A stretch of 64,000 nucleotides of DNA from Acidovorax delafieldii (GCF_007993815.1 NZ_VJWE01000011.1:744001-808000); one strand, 5' to 3'; positions 7,372-16,120 are shown, counted from the stretch's first letter. Numbers and translations: made by a program. Notes: a model not told the origin generated them from the sequence alone.

Positions 7372-9063
7372 ATGAGCGACACCACGTTTGACACCATCAT
7401 CATCGGCGGAGGCACAGCCGGTGCCTTGCTCGCCAACCGCCTGAGCGCCGACGGCCGCCACCGCGTGCTGCTGATCGAGGCCGGCCGCAAGGACGACTAC
7501 CACTGGATCCACATCCCCGTGGGCTACCTGTACTGCATCGGCAACCCACGCACCGACTGGCTCTACAACACCGAGCCCGACGCGGGCCTGAACGGCCGCA
7601 CCCTGCGCTACCCACGCGGCAAGACGCTGGGCGGCTGCAGCAGCATCAACGGCATGATCTACATGCGCGGCCAGGCGCGCGACTATGACCAGTGGGCCGA
7701 GCTGACGGGCGACGCCAGCTGGCGCTGGGACAACGCCCTGCCCTACTTCCGCCGCCACGAAGACCACTGGCGCCTGGACCAGCCCGGAGGCGTGAACGAA
7801 AATTTCAAACGCCTGCACGGCAACAAGGCCACCGGCAGCACCGGCGAGTGGCGGGTGGAGAAGCAACGCCTGCGCTGGGACGTGCTCGACGCCTTTGCCC
7901 ACGCCGCGCAGCAGGCCGGCATCCCCGCCACCGACGACTTCAACAGCGGCAGCAACGAAGGCGTGGGCTATTTCGAGGTCAACCAGAAAAGCGGCTGGCG
8001 CTGGAACACCGCCAAGGCCTTTTTGCGTCCCACCTGCTATGGCCGGCCCAACTTCGAGATGTGGACCAGCGCGCAGGCGTCCAAGCTCCTCATCGAGACC
8101 CAGCCCGATGGCAGCCAGCGCTGCACCGGCGTGCTGGTGTGGGACGGCCACGAGATGGTCACGGCCCGCGCGGCGGGCGAGGTGATCCTGAGCGCAGGCG
8201 CCGTCAACTCGCCCCAGCTGCTGCAGCTGTCGGGCATCGGCCCCGCCGCACTGCTGCGCCAGCATGGCATCGATGTGGCGGTGGACCTGCCCGGCGTGGG
8301 CGCCAACCTGCAGGACCATCTGCAGATCCGCGCGGTGTTCAAGGTGCAAGGGGTGCAGACGCTCAACACCATGGCCAACTCGCTGGTCGGCAAGGCCAAG
8401 ATCGGGCTCGAATATGCGCTCAAGCGCAGCGGGCCCATGAGCATGGCGCCTTCGCAGCTCGGTGCGTTCACCCGCAGCAGCCCAGACCAGCCCTATCCCA
8501 ACATCGAGTACCACGTGCAGCCCCTGTCGCTCGATGCGTTTGGCGAGCCGCTGCACAGCTTTCCGGCCTTCACCGCCAGCGTGTGCAACCTCAACCCCAC
8601 CAGCCGGGGCACGGTGAACATCAAGAGCGCCGACTTCAAGGCCGCGCCCGCCATCGCGCCCAACTACCTCAGCACGCCCGAAGACCGCCAGGTGGCCGCC
8701 GACAGCCTGCGCGTCACGCGCCGCATCGTGGCCCAGCCCGCGCTGGCCAAATACCAGCCGCAGGAGTGGAAGCCCGGCGTGCAGTTTGAAAGCGACGAAG
8801 ACCTGGCGCGCCTGGCGGGTGACATTGCCACCACCATCTTCCACCCCGTGGGCACCACCAAGATGGGCCGCGACGGCGACCCGATGGCCGTGCTGGACGC
8901 GCAACTGCGCGTGCGCAATGGGCGCGGCGGCGTGGTGGCCGGCCTGCGCGTGGTGGATGCGGGCGCCATGCCCACCATCACCAGCGGCAACACCAACTCG
9001 CCCACGCTGATGATGGCGGAGAAGGCGGCGGAGTGGATCATCCAGGCAAGGCGGGCGGCGTGA
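7372..9063 (+). CDS. GMC family FAD-dependent oxidoreductase (choline dehydrogenase-like)
   Basis: 563 residues. The FAD-binding motif is FDTIIIGGGTAGALLANRLS at residues 6-25, with the GMC signature GGCSSINGMIYMRGQARDYD near residue 85 and a second signature GEVILSAGAVNSPQLLQLSG near 275. The C-terminal catalytic region reads TIFHPVGTTKMG and MPTITSGNTNSPTLM, containing the conserved His and Asn pair. The family oxidises alcohols or choline-like substrates; the substrate here cannot be told from sequence. No betaine aldehyde dehydrogenase or transporter is adjacent, so glycine betaine synthesis is not indicated. Confidence 0.88.
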   Translation: MSDTTFDTIIIGGGTAGALLANRLSADGRHRVLLIEAGRKDDYHWIHIPVGYLYCIGNPRTDWLYNTEPDAGLNGRTLRYPRGKTLGGCSSINGMIYMRGQARDYDQWAELTGDASWRWDNALPYFRRHEDHWRLDQPGGVNENFKRLHGNKATGSTGEWRVEKQRLRWDVLDAFAHAAQQAGIPATDDFNSGSNEGVGYFEVNQKSGWRWNTAKAFLRPTCYGRPNFEMWTSAQASKLLIETQPDGSQRCTGVLVWDGHEMVTARAAGEVILSAGAVNSPQLLQLSGIGPAALLRQHGIDVAVDLPGVGANLQDHLQIRAVFKVQGVQTLNTMANSLVGKAKIGLEYALKRSGPMSMAPSQLGAFTRSSPDQPYPNIEYHVQPLSLDAFGEPLHSFPAFTASVCNLNPTSRGTVNIKSADFKAAPAIAPNYLSTPEDRQVAADSLRVTRRIVAQPALAKYQPQEWKPGVQFESDEDLARLAGDIATTIFHPVGTTKMGRDGDPMAVLDAQLRVRNGRGGVVAGLRVVDAGAMPTITSGNTNSPTLMMAEKAAEWIIQARRAA

Positions 9064-9077
9064 GTACCATCGCGCCG

Positions 9078-9428
9078 ATGTACTCCTCCACTTTCATTTT
9101 TGCGACCAAACAGTTCGACGACGCCTTTCACCGCCTGGACGAGGCGATCGCCACCGCCGCCCGTTCCATCGACGGCTACCTGGGCGAGGAGTCCTGGACG
9201 GACACGGGCAACGGCCTGGTGTCCAACGTGTACTACTGGCAGTCGCTGGAAGCGCTGCAAACGCTGATGCAACACCCCGCGCACCTGAAGGCCAAGGCCG
9301 CGCAGGCGCAGTGGCTCAATGGCTACCAGGTGGTGATTGCGCAGGTGCTGCGCACCTACGGCGACAACCAGCTGACCGGGCTGCTGCCCACGGCCGGGCT
9401 GTTCACACAGGGCACTGCGCCCCACTGA
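9078..9428 (+). CDS. Small antibiotic-biosynthesis-monooxygenase-like (ABM) protein
   Basis: 116 residues from ATG 9078. A GTG at 9060 overlapping the stop of the upstream oxidoreductase (GTGA) is an equally possible start that would couple translation. The short alpha/beta sequence with FIFATKQFDDAFHRLDEAIA, GYLGEESW and NVYYWQSLEALQTLMQHPAH fits the dimeric ferredoxin-like ABM/heme-degrading superfamily. No specific reaction can be assigned. It probably forms an operon with the GMC oxidoreductase. Confidence 0.6.
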   Translation: MYSSTFIFATKQFDDAFHRLDEAIATAARSIDGYLGEESWTDTGNGLVSNVYYWQSLEALQTLMQHPAHLKAKAAQAQWLNGYQVVIAQVLRTYGDNQLTGLLPTAGLFTQGTAPH

Positions 9429-9464
9429 TCTTTGCAAGCCCCGGCGCCCAGGTCGCTGCAGCGT

Positions 9465-9794
9465 TCAGCGGATGCCGCCCACATAGCGCGGCACCTCGGG
9501 CGCGGGCTCGGGGGGCGATGCGGGGCGCGAGCGCACAGCCTGCGCCGCCACATCCAGCAGCGGACGGCGCGGCGCTGCAAGGGGAGTGGCGTGCAGGGCG
9601 TGCTCCAGGCGGTCGGCCCACTCGGCCAGATCGGGCGCGTTGTCATCCACAGCGCGCTGGCGCGCGAACCGCACGATCTCCTGCGCATAGTCGGCGTTGA
9701 CCGCCATCCATTCGGTATCGGTCACGCGACCCGTTTTGCGCCGCAACAGCACATGCAGGTGGGCGGCAATTGCCAGCTTGTCGGAATCGGACAT
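9465..9794 (-). CDS. Small conserved hypothetical protein
   Basis: 109 residues, with AAGGAG 7 bases before ATG 9794, which supports it as a real gene. Helical, soluble, opening MSDSDKLAIAAHLHVLLRRK with a Pro-rich C-terminal third. I recognise no domain. It lies convergent with the ABM-like gene and 108 bp downstream of the ammonium transporter gene on the same strand. Confidence 0.6.
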   Translation of the reverse strand: MSDSDKLAIAAHLHVLLRRKTGRVTDTEWMAVNADYAQEIVRFARQRAVDDNAPDLAEWADRLEHALHATPLAAPRRPLLDVAAQAVRSRPASPPEPAPEVPRYVGGIR

Positions 9795-9902
9795 GGTCGG
9801 CTCCTTAATGCATTGGGGTCATCCATCGGACAGCACCTGCTTGCCCGCGTTGCGCAACGATGCGAGAGCGGGGAAGGCCTGCCGGGTCTCTCCGGGGCTC
9901 AT

Positions 9903-11255
9903 TCAGCCGCCCAGGCGCTCGCGGTGCTGGGCAATGTCCAGCCCCGTCTGTTCGCTCTGTTCGTCCACCCGCAGGCCCATCGCAAAGTTGATGACCCACA
10001 GCAGCGCGGCCGTCACCACCAGGCTGTAGGCCGCCACGGCGCCCACGCCGATGGCCTGGGTCAGCAGACTGCCCGCCACCCCGCCCACAGTCTTGCTGGC
10101 CAGCACACCGGTGAGCAGTGACCCCACGATGCCGCCAACGCCATGCACGCCAAATACGTCGAGCGAGTCATCCACCCGCAGCAGCCGCTTGAGCCCCGTC
10201 GCGCCCCAGTAGCAGGCCAGCCCGGCCACCAGCCCAATCACCACGGCCGAGCGCAGCGTGACAAAACCGGCGGCAGGTGTGATGGCCACCAGCCCCGCCA
10301 CCAGGCCGGAGCACAGCCCCAGCAGCGACGGGCGCCCGCGCACCACCCACTCACCCAGCATCCACGACAGCGCACCGGCCGCAGCGGCCAGGTGCGTCAC
10401 TGCCATGGCCAGCCCGGCGCGCCCATCGGCCGCGACCGCAGAGCCCGCGTTGAAGCCAAACCAGCCCACCCACAGCATGCCCGCGCCCGCCATGGTGAGC
10501 CCCAGGTTGTAGGGCTCAAACGGCTCACGCCCATACCCCGCGCGGCGGCCCAGAAACCAGGCGCACACCAGCCCCGCGACGCCCGCATTCACGTGCACCA
10601 CCGAGCCGCCCGCAAAATCCAGCGCGCCCATCTGCGCCAGCCAGCCACCCGGCTCCCACACCCAGTGCGCCACGGGCGCATAGACCACCAGTGTCCACAG
10701 GCTGATGAAGACGAGCATGGCCGAAAACCGCATGCGTTCCACAAACGCGCCCACCAGCAGCGCGGCCGTGATGATGGCAAAGGTGAGCTGGAACATCGCG
10801 TACACCGACTCCGGGATCAGCGGCGCAATGTGACTCACAGCCAGCTTGCCCGCCTCCAGCTGAAAGTCGAGCCCGGCAAAGCCAGCACGGTCCCAGCCGC
10901 CGAGCCAGGCGCTGCCCGGTGTGAAGGCCAGTGAATACCCCGCCGCAAACCACAGCAGGCTGACCAGCGCTGCAATGGCCACCACGCTGGCCATGGTGTT
11001 GAGCACGTTCTTCCTGCGCACCATGCCTGCGTAAAACAGCGCAATGCCTGGCAGCGTCATCAGCAGCACCAGGGCGGTGGAGGTCATCATCCAGCCGGTA
11101 TGGGCTGCATTCACCGTGTCCTGGGCCACCAAGGCGGGGCGCGTGAGGGGCGCCGCGACTGCAGGAGCCTCTGGCACGCCCTGGGCCAGCGCGCAGGTGC
11201 AAAGCCCCAGACACAACGACACGACCGCAAACACCCGGTGGTTGACTGCACGCAT
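9903..11255 (-). CDS. amtB: Ammonium transporter (Amt/MEP/Rh family)
   Basis: 450 residues from ATG 11255 (GGGAG upstream). The N-terminus is a cleavable signal peptide (LCLGLCTCALAQG), usual for AmtB, followed by eleven expected membrane segments with family motifs GIALFYAGMVRRKNVLN, DFAGGSVVHVNAG and GLTMAGAGMLWVGWFGFN. The twin His residues are in VHVNAG and VFGVHGVGGIVG. It conducts ammonium into the cell under nitrogen limitation. A glnK gene, often partnered with amtB, is not adjacent. A sigma-54 promoter and an NtrC-type site lie upstream. Confidence 0.93.
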   Translation of the reverse strand: MRAVNHRVFAVVSLCLGLCTCALAQGVPEAPAVAAPLTRPALVAQDTVNAAHTGWMMTSTALVLLMTLPGIALFYAGMVRRKNVLNTMASVVAIAALVSLLWFAAGYSLAFTPGSAWLGGWDRAGFAGLDFQLEAGKLAVSHIAPLIPESVYAMFQLTFAIITAALLVGAFVERMRFSAMLVFISLWTLVVYAPVAHWVWEPGGWLAQMGALDFAGGSVVHVNAGVAGLVCAWFLGRRAGYGREPFEPYNLGLTMAGAGMLWVGWFGFNAGSAVAADGRAGLAMAVTHLAAAAGALSWMLGEWVVRGRPSLLGLCSGLVAGLVAITPAAGFVTLRSAVVIGLVAGLACYWGATGLKRLLRVDDSLDVFGVHGVGGIVGSLLTGVLASKTVGGVAGSLLTQAIGVGAVAAYSLVVTAALLWVINFAMGLRVDEQSEQTGLDIAQHRERLGG

Positions 11256-11289
11256 GCACGCTCCCTTTCGCAATTTGTTACAAGCGCAT

Positions 11290-11305
11290 TGCACGAGCCA
11301 TGCCA
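11290..11305 (-). promoter_or_regulatory. Sigma-54 promoter of amtB
   Basis: On the minus strand TGGCATggctcGTGCA matches the -24/-12 consensus TGGCAC-N5-TTGCA with exact spacing. It lies 34 bases before the amtB start, leaving a short leader with the ribosome site. Confidence 0.75.
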
Positions 11306-11385
11306 GCCAGATGCCACCGAATCGGGGCACCGGGCGCCCCCACAAGCCGTCCGGCGCCCAACAACGGGGGGCGGGAAACCCCCAA

Positions 11386-11402
11386 TGCACCAGCAGGGTG
11401 CA
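11386..11402. promoter_or_regulatory. NtrC-type enhancer site for amtB
   Basis: TGCACC-AGCAG-GGTGCA is a perfect 6-bp inverted repeat in the TGCACC-N5-GGTGCA form known for NtrC sites such as those before glnA. It is centred about 96 bp upstream of the sigma-54 promoter, a normal enhancer distance. Confidence 0.75.
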
Positions 11403-11519
11403 GCCGTTACAGTCACGGCACTCGAAAGCGCGCTTCGGTGTGCCAAGCGAGGGGCCCGAGGAGACAACCTTTCTACCAAGAACCACATTCAAAACACCCA
11501 ACGAGGTGTGAACCCTTTC

Positions 11520-11547
11520 AGGCGCTGGCGATCCCAGCGCCTTTTTC
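11520..11547 (+). terminator. Intrinsic terminator upstream of tauE
   Basis: A perfect 9-bp stem (AGGCGCTGG / CCAGCGCCT, loop CGATC) is followed by TTTTTCTT on the plus strand. No plus-strand gene lies before it, so it either ends an unannotated RNA or attenuates transcription into the tauE gene 61 bp downstream. Confidence 0.7.
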
Positions 11548-11607
11548 TTGCCCGCTCGATCCAGAGCGGTCCTGAATCGATAGCAGGCCCGGTGCGACAA
11601 TCCTGCG

Positions 11608-12366
11608 ATGGAATGGATTTTGATGACCCTGGCCTCGCTGCTCGCGGGCTTTGTGGATGCGATCGTGGGAGGCGGTGGACTGGTGATGGTGCCCGCGCTG
11701 TTTGCAGCTTTTCCGGGGGCGCCCCCAGCCACCCTGCTGGGCACCAACAAGGCGGCCTCGGTCTGGGGCACCGCCATGGCCACCTGGCAATACAGCCGCA
11801 AGGTGCAGATCCGCTGGTCGGCCATGCTGCCTGCTGCTGCCGCCGGTTTTGCGGGCTCGTTCGTGGGCGCCTGGGCCGTGACCGTGGTGTCGGCCGACTT
11901 CCTGCGCAAGCTGCTGCCCCTGGTGCTGCTGGGCGTGTTGCTCTACACCCTGGCCAAGAAGGAGCTGGGGCGGCACCACACCCCCCGGTTTGCGGGCCGG
12001 GCCGAGGTGATCGCCGCCTGCCTGATTGGTGTGCTCATCGGCTTTTACGACGGGTTCTTTGGCCCGGGTACCGGCAGCTTCTTCGTCTTTTTGTTCGTGC
12101 GACTGCTGGGCTATGACTTTCTGAATGCGTCGGCGTCGGCCAAGCTGCTCAACTGCGCCACCAACATCGCCGCGATTGCGCTGTTTGCCGCCAAGGGCCA
12201 TGTGTGGTGGCACTTTGCGGTGACGCTGGCCGTGGCCAACGTGCTGGGCAGCCTGCTCGGCACCCACATGGCGCTCAAGCATGGCACCGGCTTTGTGCGG
12301 GGCATCTTCATCGTGGTGGTGAGCACCCTGATCCTGAAGACGGGGTACGACGCCTTTCTGCGGTAG
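11608..12366 (+). CDS. TauE/SafE family permease
   Basis: 252 residues with about eight membrane segments. Motifs ADAIVGGGGL-like (FVDAIVGGGGLVMVPALF, residues 11-28), LGTNKAASVWGT and the second-half repeat FYDGFFGPGTGSFFVF are hallmarks of the family. Members export or import sulfonates, sulfite or other organic anions; the substrate is not predictable here. It is a single gene, preceded by the terminator at 11520-11547. Confidence 0.85.
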   Translation: MEWILMTLASLLAGFVDAIVGGGGLVMVPALFAAFPGAPPATLLGTNKAASVWGTAMATWQYSRKVQIRWSAMLPAAAAGFAGSFVGAWAVTVVSADFLRKLLPLVLLGVLLYTLAKKELGRHHTPRFAGRAEVIAACLIGVLIGFYDGFFGPGTGSFFVFLFVRLLGYDFLNASASAKLLNCATNIAAIALFAAKGHVWWHFAVTLAVANVLGSLLGTHMALKHGTGFVRGIFIVVVSTLILKTGYDAFLR

Positions 12367-12497
12367 GCCTGCTCTTCACGCACCGGGTGTCGGTCGCCAG
12401 GGTGGCACCCAACTTGCAACGCCCCGCAAGGCCTACCACCAGGGCGCCCCGAGGTCATCGGGGTTGCCCTGCATGGCCCGAATGTGAACGCGCGTCC

Positions 12498-12566
12498 TAT
12501 AATTTCCGCACGTTTCCGTTTGATGACGAGGCCCATCGCCAATGGCGATGTCCGCATCCACCCGCT
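12498..12566 (+). promoter_or_regulatory. Promoter -10 and leader of the amino acid ABC operon
   Basis: TATAAT at 12498-12503 is a perfect -10 box, although I see no good -35. The leader after it folds into CATCGCC-AAT-GGCGATG at 12534-12550 before the terminator at 12567. It shows no match to a riboswitch I know. An in-frame ATG at 12523 would extend the binding protein by 35 Pro-rich residues and is unlikely to be its start. Confidence 0.5.
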
Positions 12567-12597
12567 CCGGCCTGCCTACCCGCAGGCCGGATTTTTT
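12567..12597 (+). terminator. Terminator/attenuator before the amino acid binding-protein gene
   Basis: A 9-bp perfect stem CCGGCCTGC / GCAGGCCGG (loop CTACCC) is followed by A and six T. It lies between the -10 box and the start codon at 12628, the layout of a transcription attenuator. Confidence 0.75.
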
Positions 12598-12627
12598 GTA
12601 CCTGAACCACCCCCACAGGAACCTGTC

Positions 12628-13392
12628 ATGCAATTTTTCAAGTCTGCCGTTGTCACCGCCGTGGCGCTGTGCGCTGCCCTCGCCGTCCAGGCCCGCACGC
12701 TGGACGAAGTCAAGAAGGACGGCAAGATCATCGTGGCCACCGAGGGCCAGTTCGCTCCCTTCAACTATTTCGAAGGCACCAAGCTGACGGGTTTTGAGGT
12801 GGAAGTGGCGGAGCTGGTGGTCAAGAAGATGGGCCTGAAGCTCGAATGGAAGACCCTGGGCTTTGACGCCCTGCTGACCGGCCTGGGCCAGAACCGCTGG
12901 GACGCCGTGATCGCCTCGCACGGTGTGACCGACGAGCGCTCCAAGGCCGTGACCTTTGCCAACCCCCATTACTGCTCGGGCGGCATCATCGTGGCCATGG
13001 ACGACAAGATCCGCAACGCCAAGGACCTGACCGGCAAGGTCGTGGCCGTGCAAACCGGCACCAGCTACCTGGAGCAGGTCAAGAAGGTCAGCGGCGTGAA
13101 GGAAGTGAAGAACTTCCCGCAAGACACCGACGCCCAGCGTGCCCTGATCTCCAAGCGCGTGGACGCCTGGGTCAGCGACAAGTTCGTGGCCAAGGAAGCC
13201 GCTGCCAAGAACGCCAAGGCCGGCTTCAAGCTGGGCGACATGCTGTTCATCGAGCGCATCGCCCCCGCCATGGCCAAGGGCAACACCGGCCTGGCCGATG
13301 CCTGGAACAAGGCGTTCACCGAAGTGCTGGCCGATGGCAGCTACGCCGCCGTCTCCAAGAAGTATTTCAACGAAGACGTGCGCTGCAATTGA
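12628..13392 (+). CDS. Polar amino acid ABC transporter substrate-binding protein
   Basis: 254 residues from ATG 12628. The signal peptide ends at AVQA (about residues 1-22). The mature domain is an SBP_bac_3 fold: GKIIVATEGQFAPFNYFEG, then GFDALLTGLGQNRWDAVIAS and VAVQTGTSYLEQVK. It delivers an amino acid to the permease/ATPase pair downstream. The ligand could be a basic or other polar amino acid; sequence alone does not decide. An intrinsic terminator separates it from the permease gene, which should make the binding protein more abundant than the membrane parts. Confidence 0.88.
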   Translation: MQFFKSAVVTAVALCAALAVQARTLDEVKKDGKIIVATEGQFAPFNYFEGTKLTGFEVEVAELVVKKMGLKLEWKTLGFDALLTGLGQNRWDAVIASHGVTDERSKAVTFANPHYCSGGIIVAMDDKIRNAKDLTGKVVAVQTGTSYLEQVKKVSGVKEVKNFPQDTDAQRALISKRVDAWVSDKFVAKEAAAKNAKAGFKLGDMLFIERIAPAMAKGNTGLADAWNKAFTEVLADGSYAAVSKKYFNEDVRCN

Positions 13393-13407
13393 TATGACGG
13401 CACATGG

Positions 13408-13444
13408 GGTGCGCAGAAGGCCGGGAGCCTCTGCGCACCTTTTG
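13408..13444 (+). terminator. Intra-operon terminator between binding protein and permease
   Basis: A perfect 10-bp stem GGTGCGCAGA / TCTGCGCACC with a 12-nt loop is followed by TTTT. It starts 15 bases after the binding-protein stop, inside the transporter operon. Confidence 0.65.
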
Positions 13445-13519
13445 CCTTTTGTGGCGGCGCAGGCCAATGTCCCTGCCGCCCACCCGATTTCCAACCAAGA
13501 CCTTCTGGTCGTCTGATCC

Positions 13520-14302
13520 ATGCTTCTCGCTCTTTGGCCACAAAGCTGGTCCCGACAGCAGCGCAGCAATGCCACGCTGGTCGCTGCACTGGTGGTGATG
13601 GTGCTGGCCCTCTCGTTGCTGGGCCAATTGCTGTCGTTCTTCCCTGACCCCATCGGACCCAATGCCCAGGCGTTTTCTGAAGGTGCGCGCACCACGCTGT
13701 GGCTCACGCTGGTCAGCGGTGCCGTGGGCCTGGTGCTGGGCACAGCTGCGGCGCTGGCCCGCACCGCCCGCTGGACGCCCGTGCGCTGGATTGCTGGCGT
13801 GTACATCTGGGCCATTCGCGGCACACCGCTCTTGGTGCAGATCCTGTTTGTGTACTTTGCGCTGCCGGTGCTGGTGCCAGGGCTGAACCTGCCCGACTTT
13901 GCCGCCGCCGTCGTGGCGTTGGGACTCAATGTGGGCGCCTACAACGCCGAAGCGCTGCGCGCGGGCCTACTGGCCGTGCCACGCGGTCAGACCGAGGCCG
14001 CCCGGGCGCTGGGCCTGGGCCGCATGCATGTGTTCATGGACGTGGTGTTTCCGCAGGCGTTCAAGATCTCATTGCCGCCGCTGGTGAGCAACTTTGTGGC
14101 GCTGCTCAAGGACTCTTCGCTGGCCTACGCGATCGGCGTGGTGGAGCTGACCAACGTGGGCAACCGCATCCAGTCGGCCACGTTCCAGCCCATCGCCACG
14201 CTGACCACGGTGGCCATCACCTACCTGCTGCTGACCACACTGGTCACACAGATCTCCAACGCCGTCGAGTACCGCTTTGACGTGGAGGGCCGCAACCAAT
14301 GA
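13520..14302 (+). CDS. Polar amino acid ABC transporter permease
   Basis: 260 residues, with about five membrane segments. The HisM/HisQ-type permease core includes [19 protein letters not shown] and the EAA loop [20 protein letters not shown], which docks to the ATPase. Only one permease gene is present, so the channel is probably a homodimer. Its stop overlaps the ATPase start (ATGA), so translation is coupled. Confidence 0.88.
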   Translation: MLLALWPQSWSRQQRSNATLVAALVVMVLALSLLGQLLSFFPDPIGPNAQAFSEGARTTLWLTLVSGAVGLVLGTAAALARTARWTPVRWIAGVYIWAIRGTPLLVQILFVYFALPVLVPGLNLPDFAAAVVALGLNVGAYNAEALRAGLLAVPRGQTEAARALGLGRMHVFMDVVFPQAFKISLPPLVSNFVALLKDSSLAYAIGVVELTNVGNRIQSATFQPIATLTTVAITYLLLTTLVTQISNAVEYRFDVEGRNQ

Positions 14303-15051
14303 ACTCCAACGTTCCACCCAAGCCCTACATCGTGGCCGAGCGCGTGTGCAAGTCGTTTGGCGCGCACCAGGTGCTCAAGGACGTGTCCACCGTGTTCCAC
14401 ACCGGCGAGGTGACGGTGATCATTGGCGCCTCGGGCTCGGGCAAGAGCACCCTGCTGCGCGCCATCAACCGCCTGGAGCCCCACGACAGCGGGCGCATCA
14501 CCATCGATGGCGTGGAGGTGTGTGACGACCTCACCACCCTGCAGCGCCAGCGCTGCGAGGTGGGCATGGTGTTTCAGCAGTTCAACCTGTTCGGCCACAT
14601 GAGCGTGCTGGACAACGTGACGCTGGCGCCCCGCCGCATTCGCCGCACCCCGCGCACCCAGGCCAACGACGAGGCCATGCAGCTGCTGCGCCGCGTGGGC
14701 ATGCAGGACCATTCGCACAAGTACCCCTGGCAGCTGTCGGGCGGGCAGCAGCAGCGGGTGGCCATTGCACGGGCGCTGGCCATGGCTCCGAAGGTGATGC
14801 TGTTTGACGAGCCCACATCGGCCCTCGACCCCGAGATGGTCAAGGAAGTGCTGGACGTGATGCGCGGCCTGGCCCGTGGCGGCATGACCATGATCGTGGT
14901 GACCCACGAGATGGGCTTTGCGCGCGAGGTGGCCGACCGGGTGATGTTCTTCGACCAGGGTCGTATCGCGCACGATGCGCCGCCGCAGGAGTTCTTCAGC
15001 AACCCGGCCAACGACCGCATCCGCGCGTTCCTGGGCCAGGTCAGCCACTGA
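14299..15051 (+). CDS. Polar amino acid ABC transporter ATP-binding protein
   Basis: 250 residues. Walker [10 protein letters not shown] (about 42-50), Q-loop VFQQFNLF, signature LSGGQQQR, Walker [15 protein letters not shown] and switch His in VVTHEMGFA are all intact. It is a GlnQ/HisP-class ATPase. It overlaps the permease gene by 4 bp and is followed 30 bases later by a strong terminator, marking the operon end. Confidence 0.9.
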   Translation: MNSNVPPKPYIVAERVCKSFGAHQVLKDVSTVFHTGEVTVIIGASGSGKSTLLRAINRLEPHDSGRITIDGVEVCDDLTTLQRQRCEVGMVFQQFNLFGHMSVLDNVTLAPRRIRRTPRTQANDEAMQLLRRVGMQDHSHKYPWQLSGGQQQRVAIARALAMAPKVMLFDEPTSALDPEMVKEVLDVMRGLARGGMTMIVVTHEMGFAREVADRVMFFDQGRIAHDAPPQEFFSNPANDRIRAFLGQVSH

Positions 15052-15081
15052 ACGGGCACGCTGCACACTCTGCAAAGCAGA

Positions 15082-15109
15082 GGCCACCGGGCAACCGGTG
15101 GCCCTTTTT
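15082..15109 (+). terminator. Operon terminator
   Basis: GGCCACCGG / CCGGTGGCC with a GCAA tetraloop, followed by CTTTTTC. It ends the amino acid ABC operon. Confidence 0.85.
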
Positions 15110-15147
15110 CTTTGAACACGTTCTTGTTGGTTTGGAGAATTCTTCCA

Positions 15148-16035
15148 ATGCGTACTGAACGCTGGGGCCTGATGGCCCTGCTGGCTGTGACCGTGGTGTG
15201 GGGCACCACCTTCCCGGCGATGAAACTGCTCTCGGCGCACCTCGACGCACTGCAGATCATCTGGCTGCGGTTTGTGATCGCACTGCTGGTGCTGGCGCCG
15301 CTGTGGCGCGGCATGCTGCGCCACGAGCGGCGCTGGGGCTGCGCGCTGGGGTTGCTGCTGTTCCTGGCGTTCTGGCTGCAGATCGAGGGCCTCGCACGCA
15401 CCAGCAGCAACCGCAATGCCTTTGTCACCGGGCTCAACGTGCTGGTGGTGCCGCTGATCGCGATGGCAGCGCTGGGGCGGCGCTACGGCTGGCGGTTGTG
15501 GGGCGCCTGCGTGATGGCGCTGGCAGGCATGGCGCTGATGTTCCACGAGAACGAGCCCTGGAACCTGGGCGATACGCTGACGCTGGCCAGCACCGTGTTC
15601 TATGCGCTGTACATCCTGGCGCTGGAGGAATGCGCGCGCCGCACGGCCGCACAGCCCCTGCGTGCCACCCGCATGGCCGCCGCGCAGGCCACAGTGATGG
15701 CACTGGCCTCCACTGCGCTGTTGCTGGTGCAAAGCGGCAACATGGAGTGGCTGCACTCTGCCGCCCAGCTGCCGGTGGACGCCTTGCTGGCCTTGCTGTA
15801 CCTGGGCCTGCTGGCCAGCGTGGTGGTGGTGACGCTGCAGGCCTGGGGCCAGCAGCGCGTGGACGCCATGCGCAGCGCCATCGTGTTCGGGCTGGAGCCG
15901 GTGTTTGCCGCACTCACGGCGTGGATGTTGCTGGGCGAGCAGCTGGGCTGGGCCGGGCTGAGCGGGGCGGCGCTGATTGTGGCGGCGCTGGTGTTCAGCC
16001 AGCTTCAGCCGTCACCGCGCGCCGCCGGTGCCTAG
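15148..16035 (+). CDS. EamA (DMT) family transporter
   Basis: 295 residues from ATG 15148, with GGAG about 12 bases upstream; the open frame starts at a TTG at 15112 but that extension overlaps the terminator tail. About ten membrane segments in two EamA repeats; the second repeat ends with FGLEPVFAALTAWMLLGEQLGW, a typical DMT signature, and the first opens AVTVVWGTTFPAMKLL. A drug/metabolite exporter of unknown substrate. Confidence 0.83.
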   Translation: MRTERWGLMALLAVTVVWGTTFPAMKLLSAHLDALQIIWLRFVIALLVLAPLWRGMLRHERRWGCALGLLLFLAFWLQIEGLARTSSNRNAFVTGLNVLVVPLIAMAALGRRYGWRLWGACVMALAGMALMFHENEPWNLGDTLTLASTVFYALYILALEECARRTAAQPLRATRMAAAQATVMALASTALLLVQSGNMEWLHSAAQLPVDALLALLYLGLLASVVVVTLQAWGQQRVDAMRSAIVFGLEPVFAALTAWMLLGEQLGWAGLSGAALIVAALVFSQLQPSPRAAGA

Positions 16036-16040
16036 CAGGC

Positions 16041-16109
16041 GCTTTTGAAGCAAAAACAGCTTGTAGCGCTAGTCGATATTGCGTCAACAGCTATCAATTT
16101 AAGAGCAAT
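16041..16109 (+). repeat. Dispersed repeat A, copy 4
   Basis: A full-length forward copy: GCTTTTGAAGCAAAAA, TAGCGCTAGT, then CAGCTATCAATTTAAGAGCAA. It fills the convergent gap between the EamA gene and mrdA. Confidence 0.8.
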
Positions 16110-16120
16110 CCAGTGCCAGA

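Larger units (their letters stand above)
11256..11607. other. 352-bp divergent region amtB/tauE
   Basis: No gene. It holds the amtB sigma-54 promoter and NtrC site, further hairpins (GGGCGCC/GGCGCCC at about 11331-11358; GGCAC/GTGCC with inner CGAA/TTCG at about 11416-11443; ACACC/GGTGT at 11494-11509) and a plus-strand terminator at 11520-11547. Confidence 0.7.

Noticed and set aside
11256..11607. 6S RNA, SRP RNA or known riboswitch in the amtB/tauE gap
   Set aside because: None of the conserved landmarks of these RNAs is visible; part of the symmetry is explained by the NtrC site.
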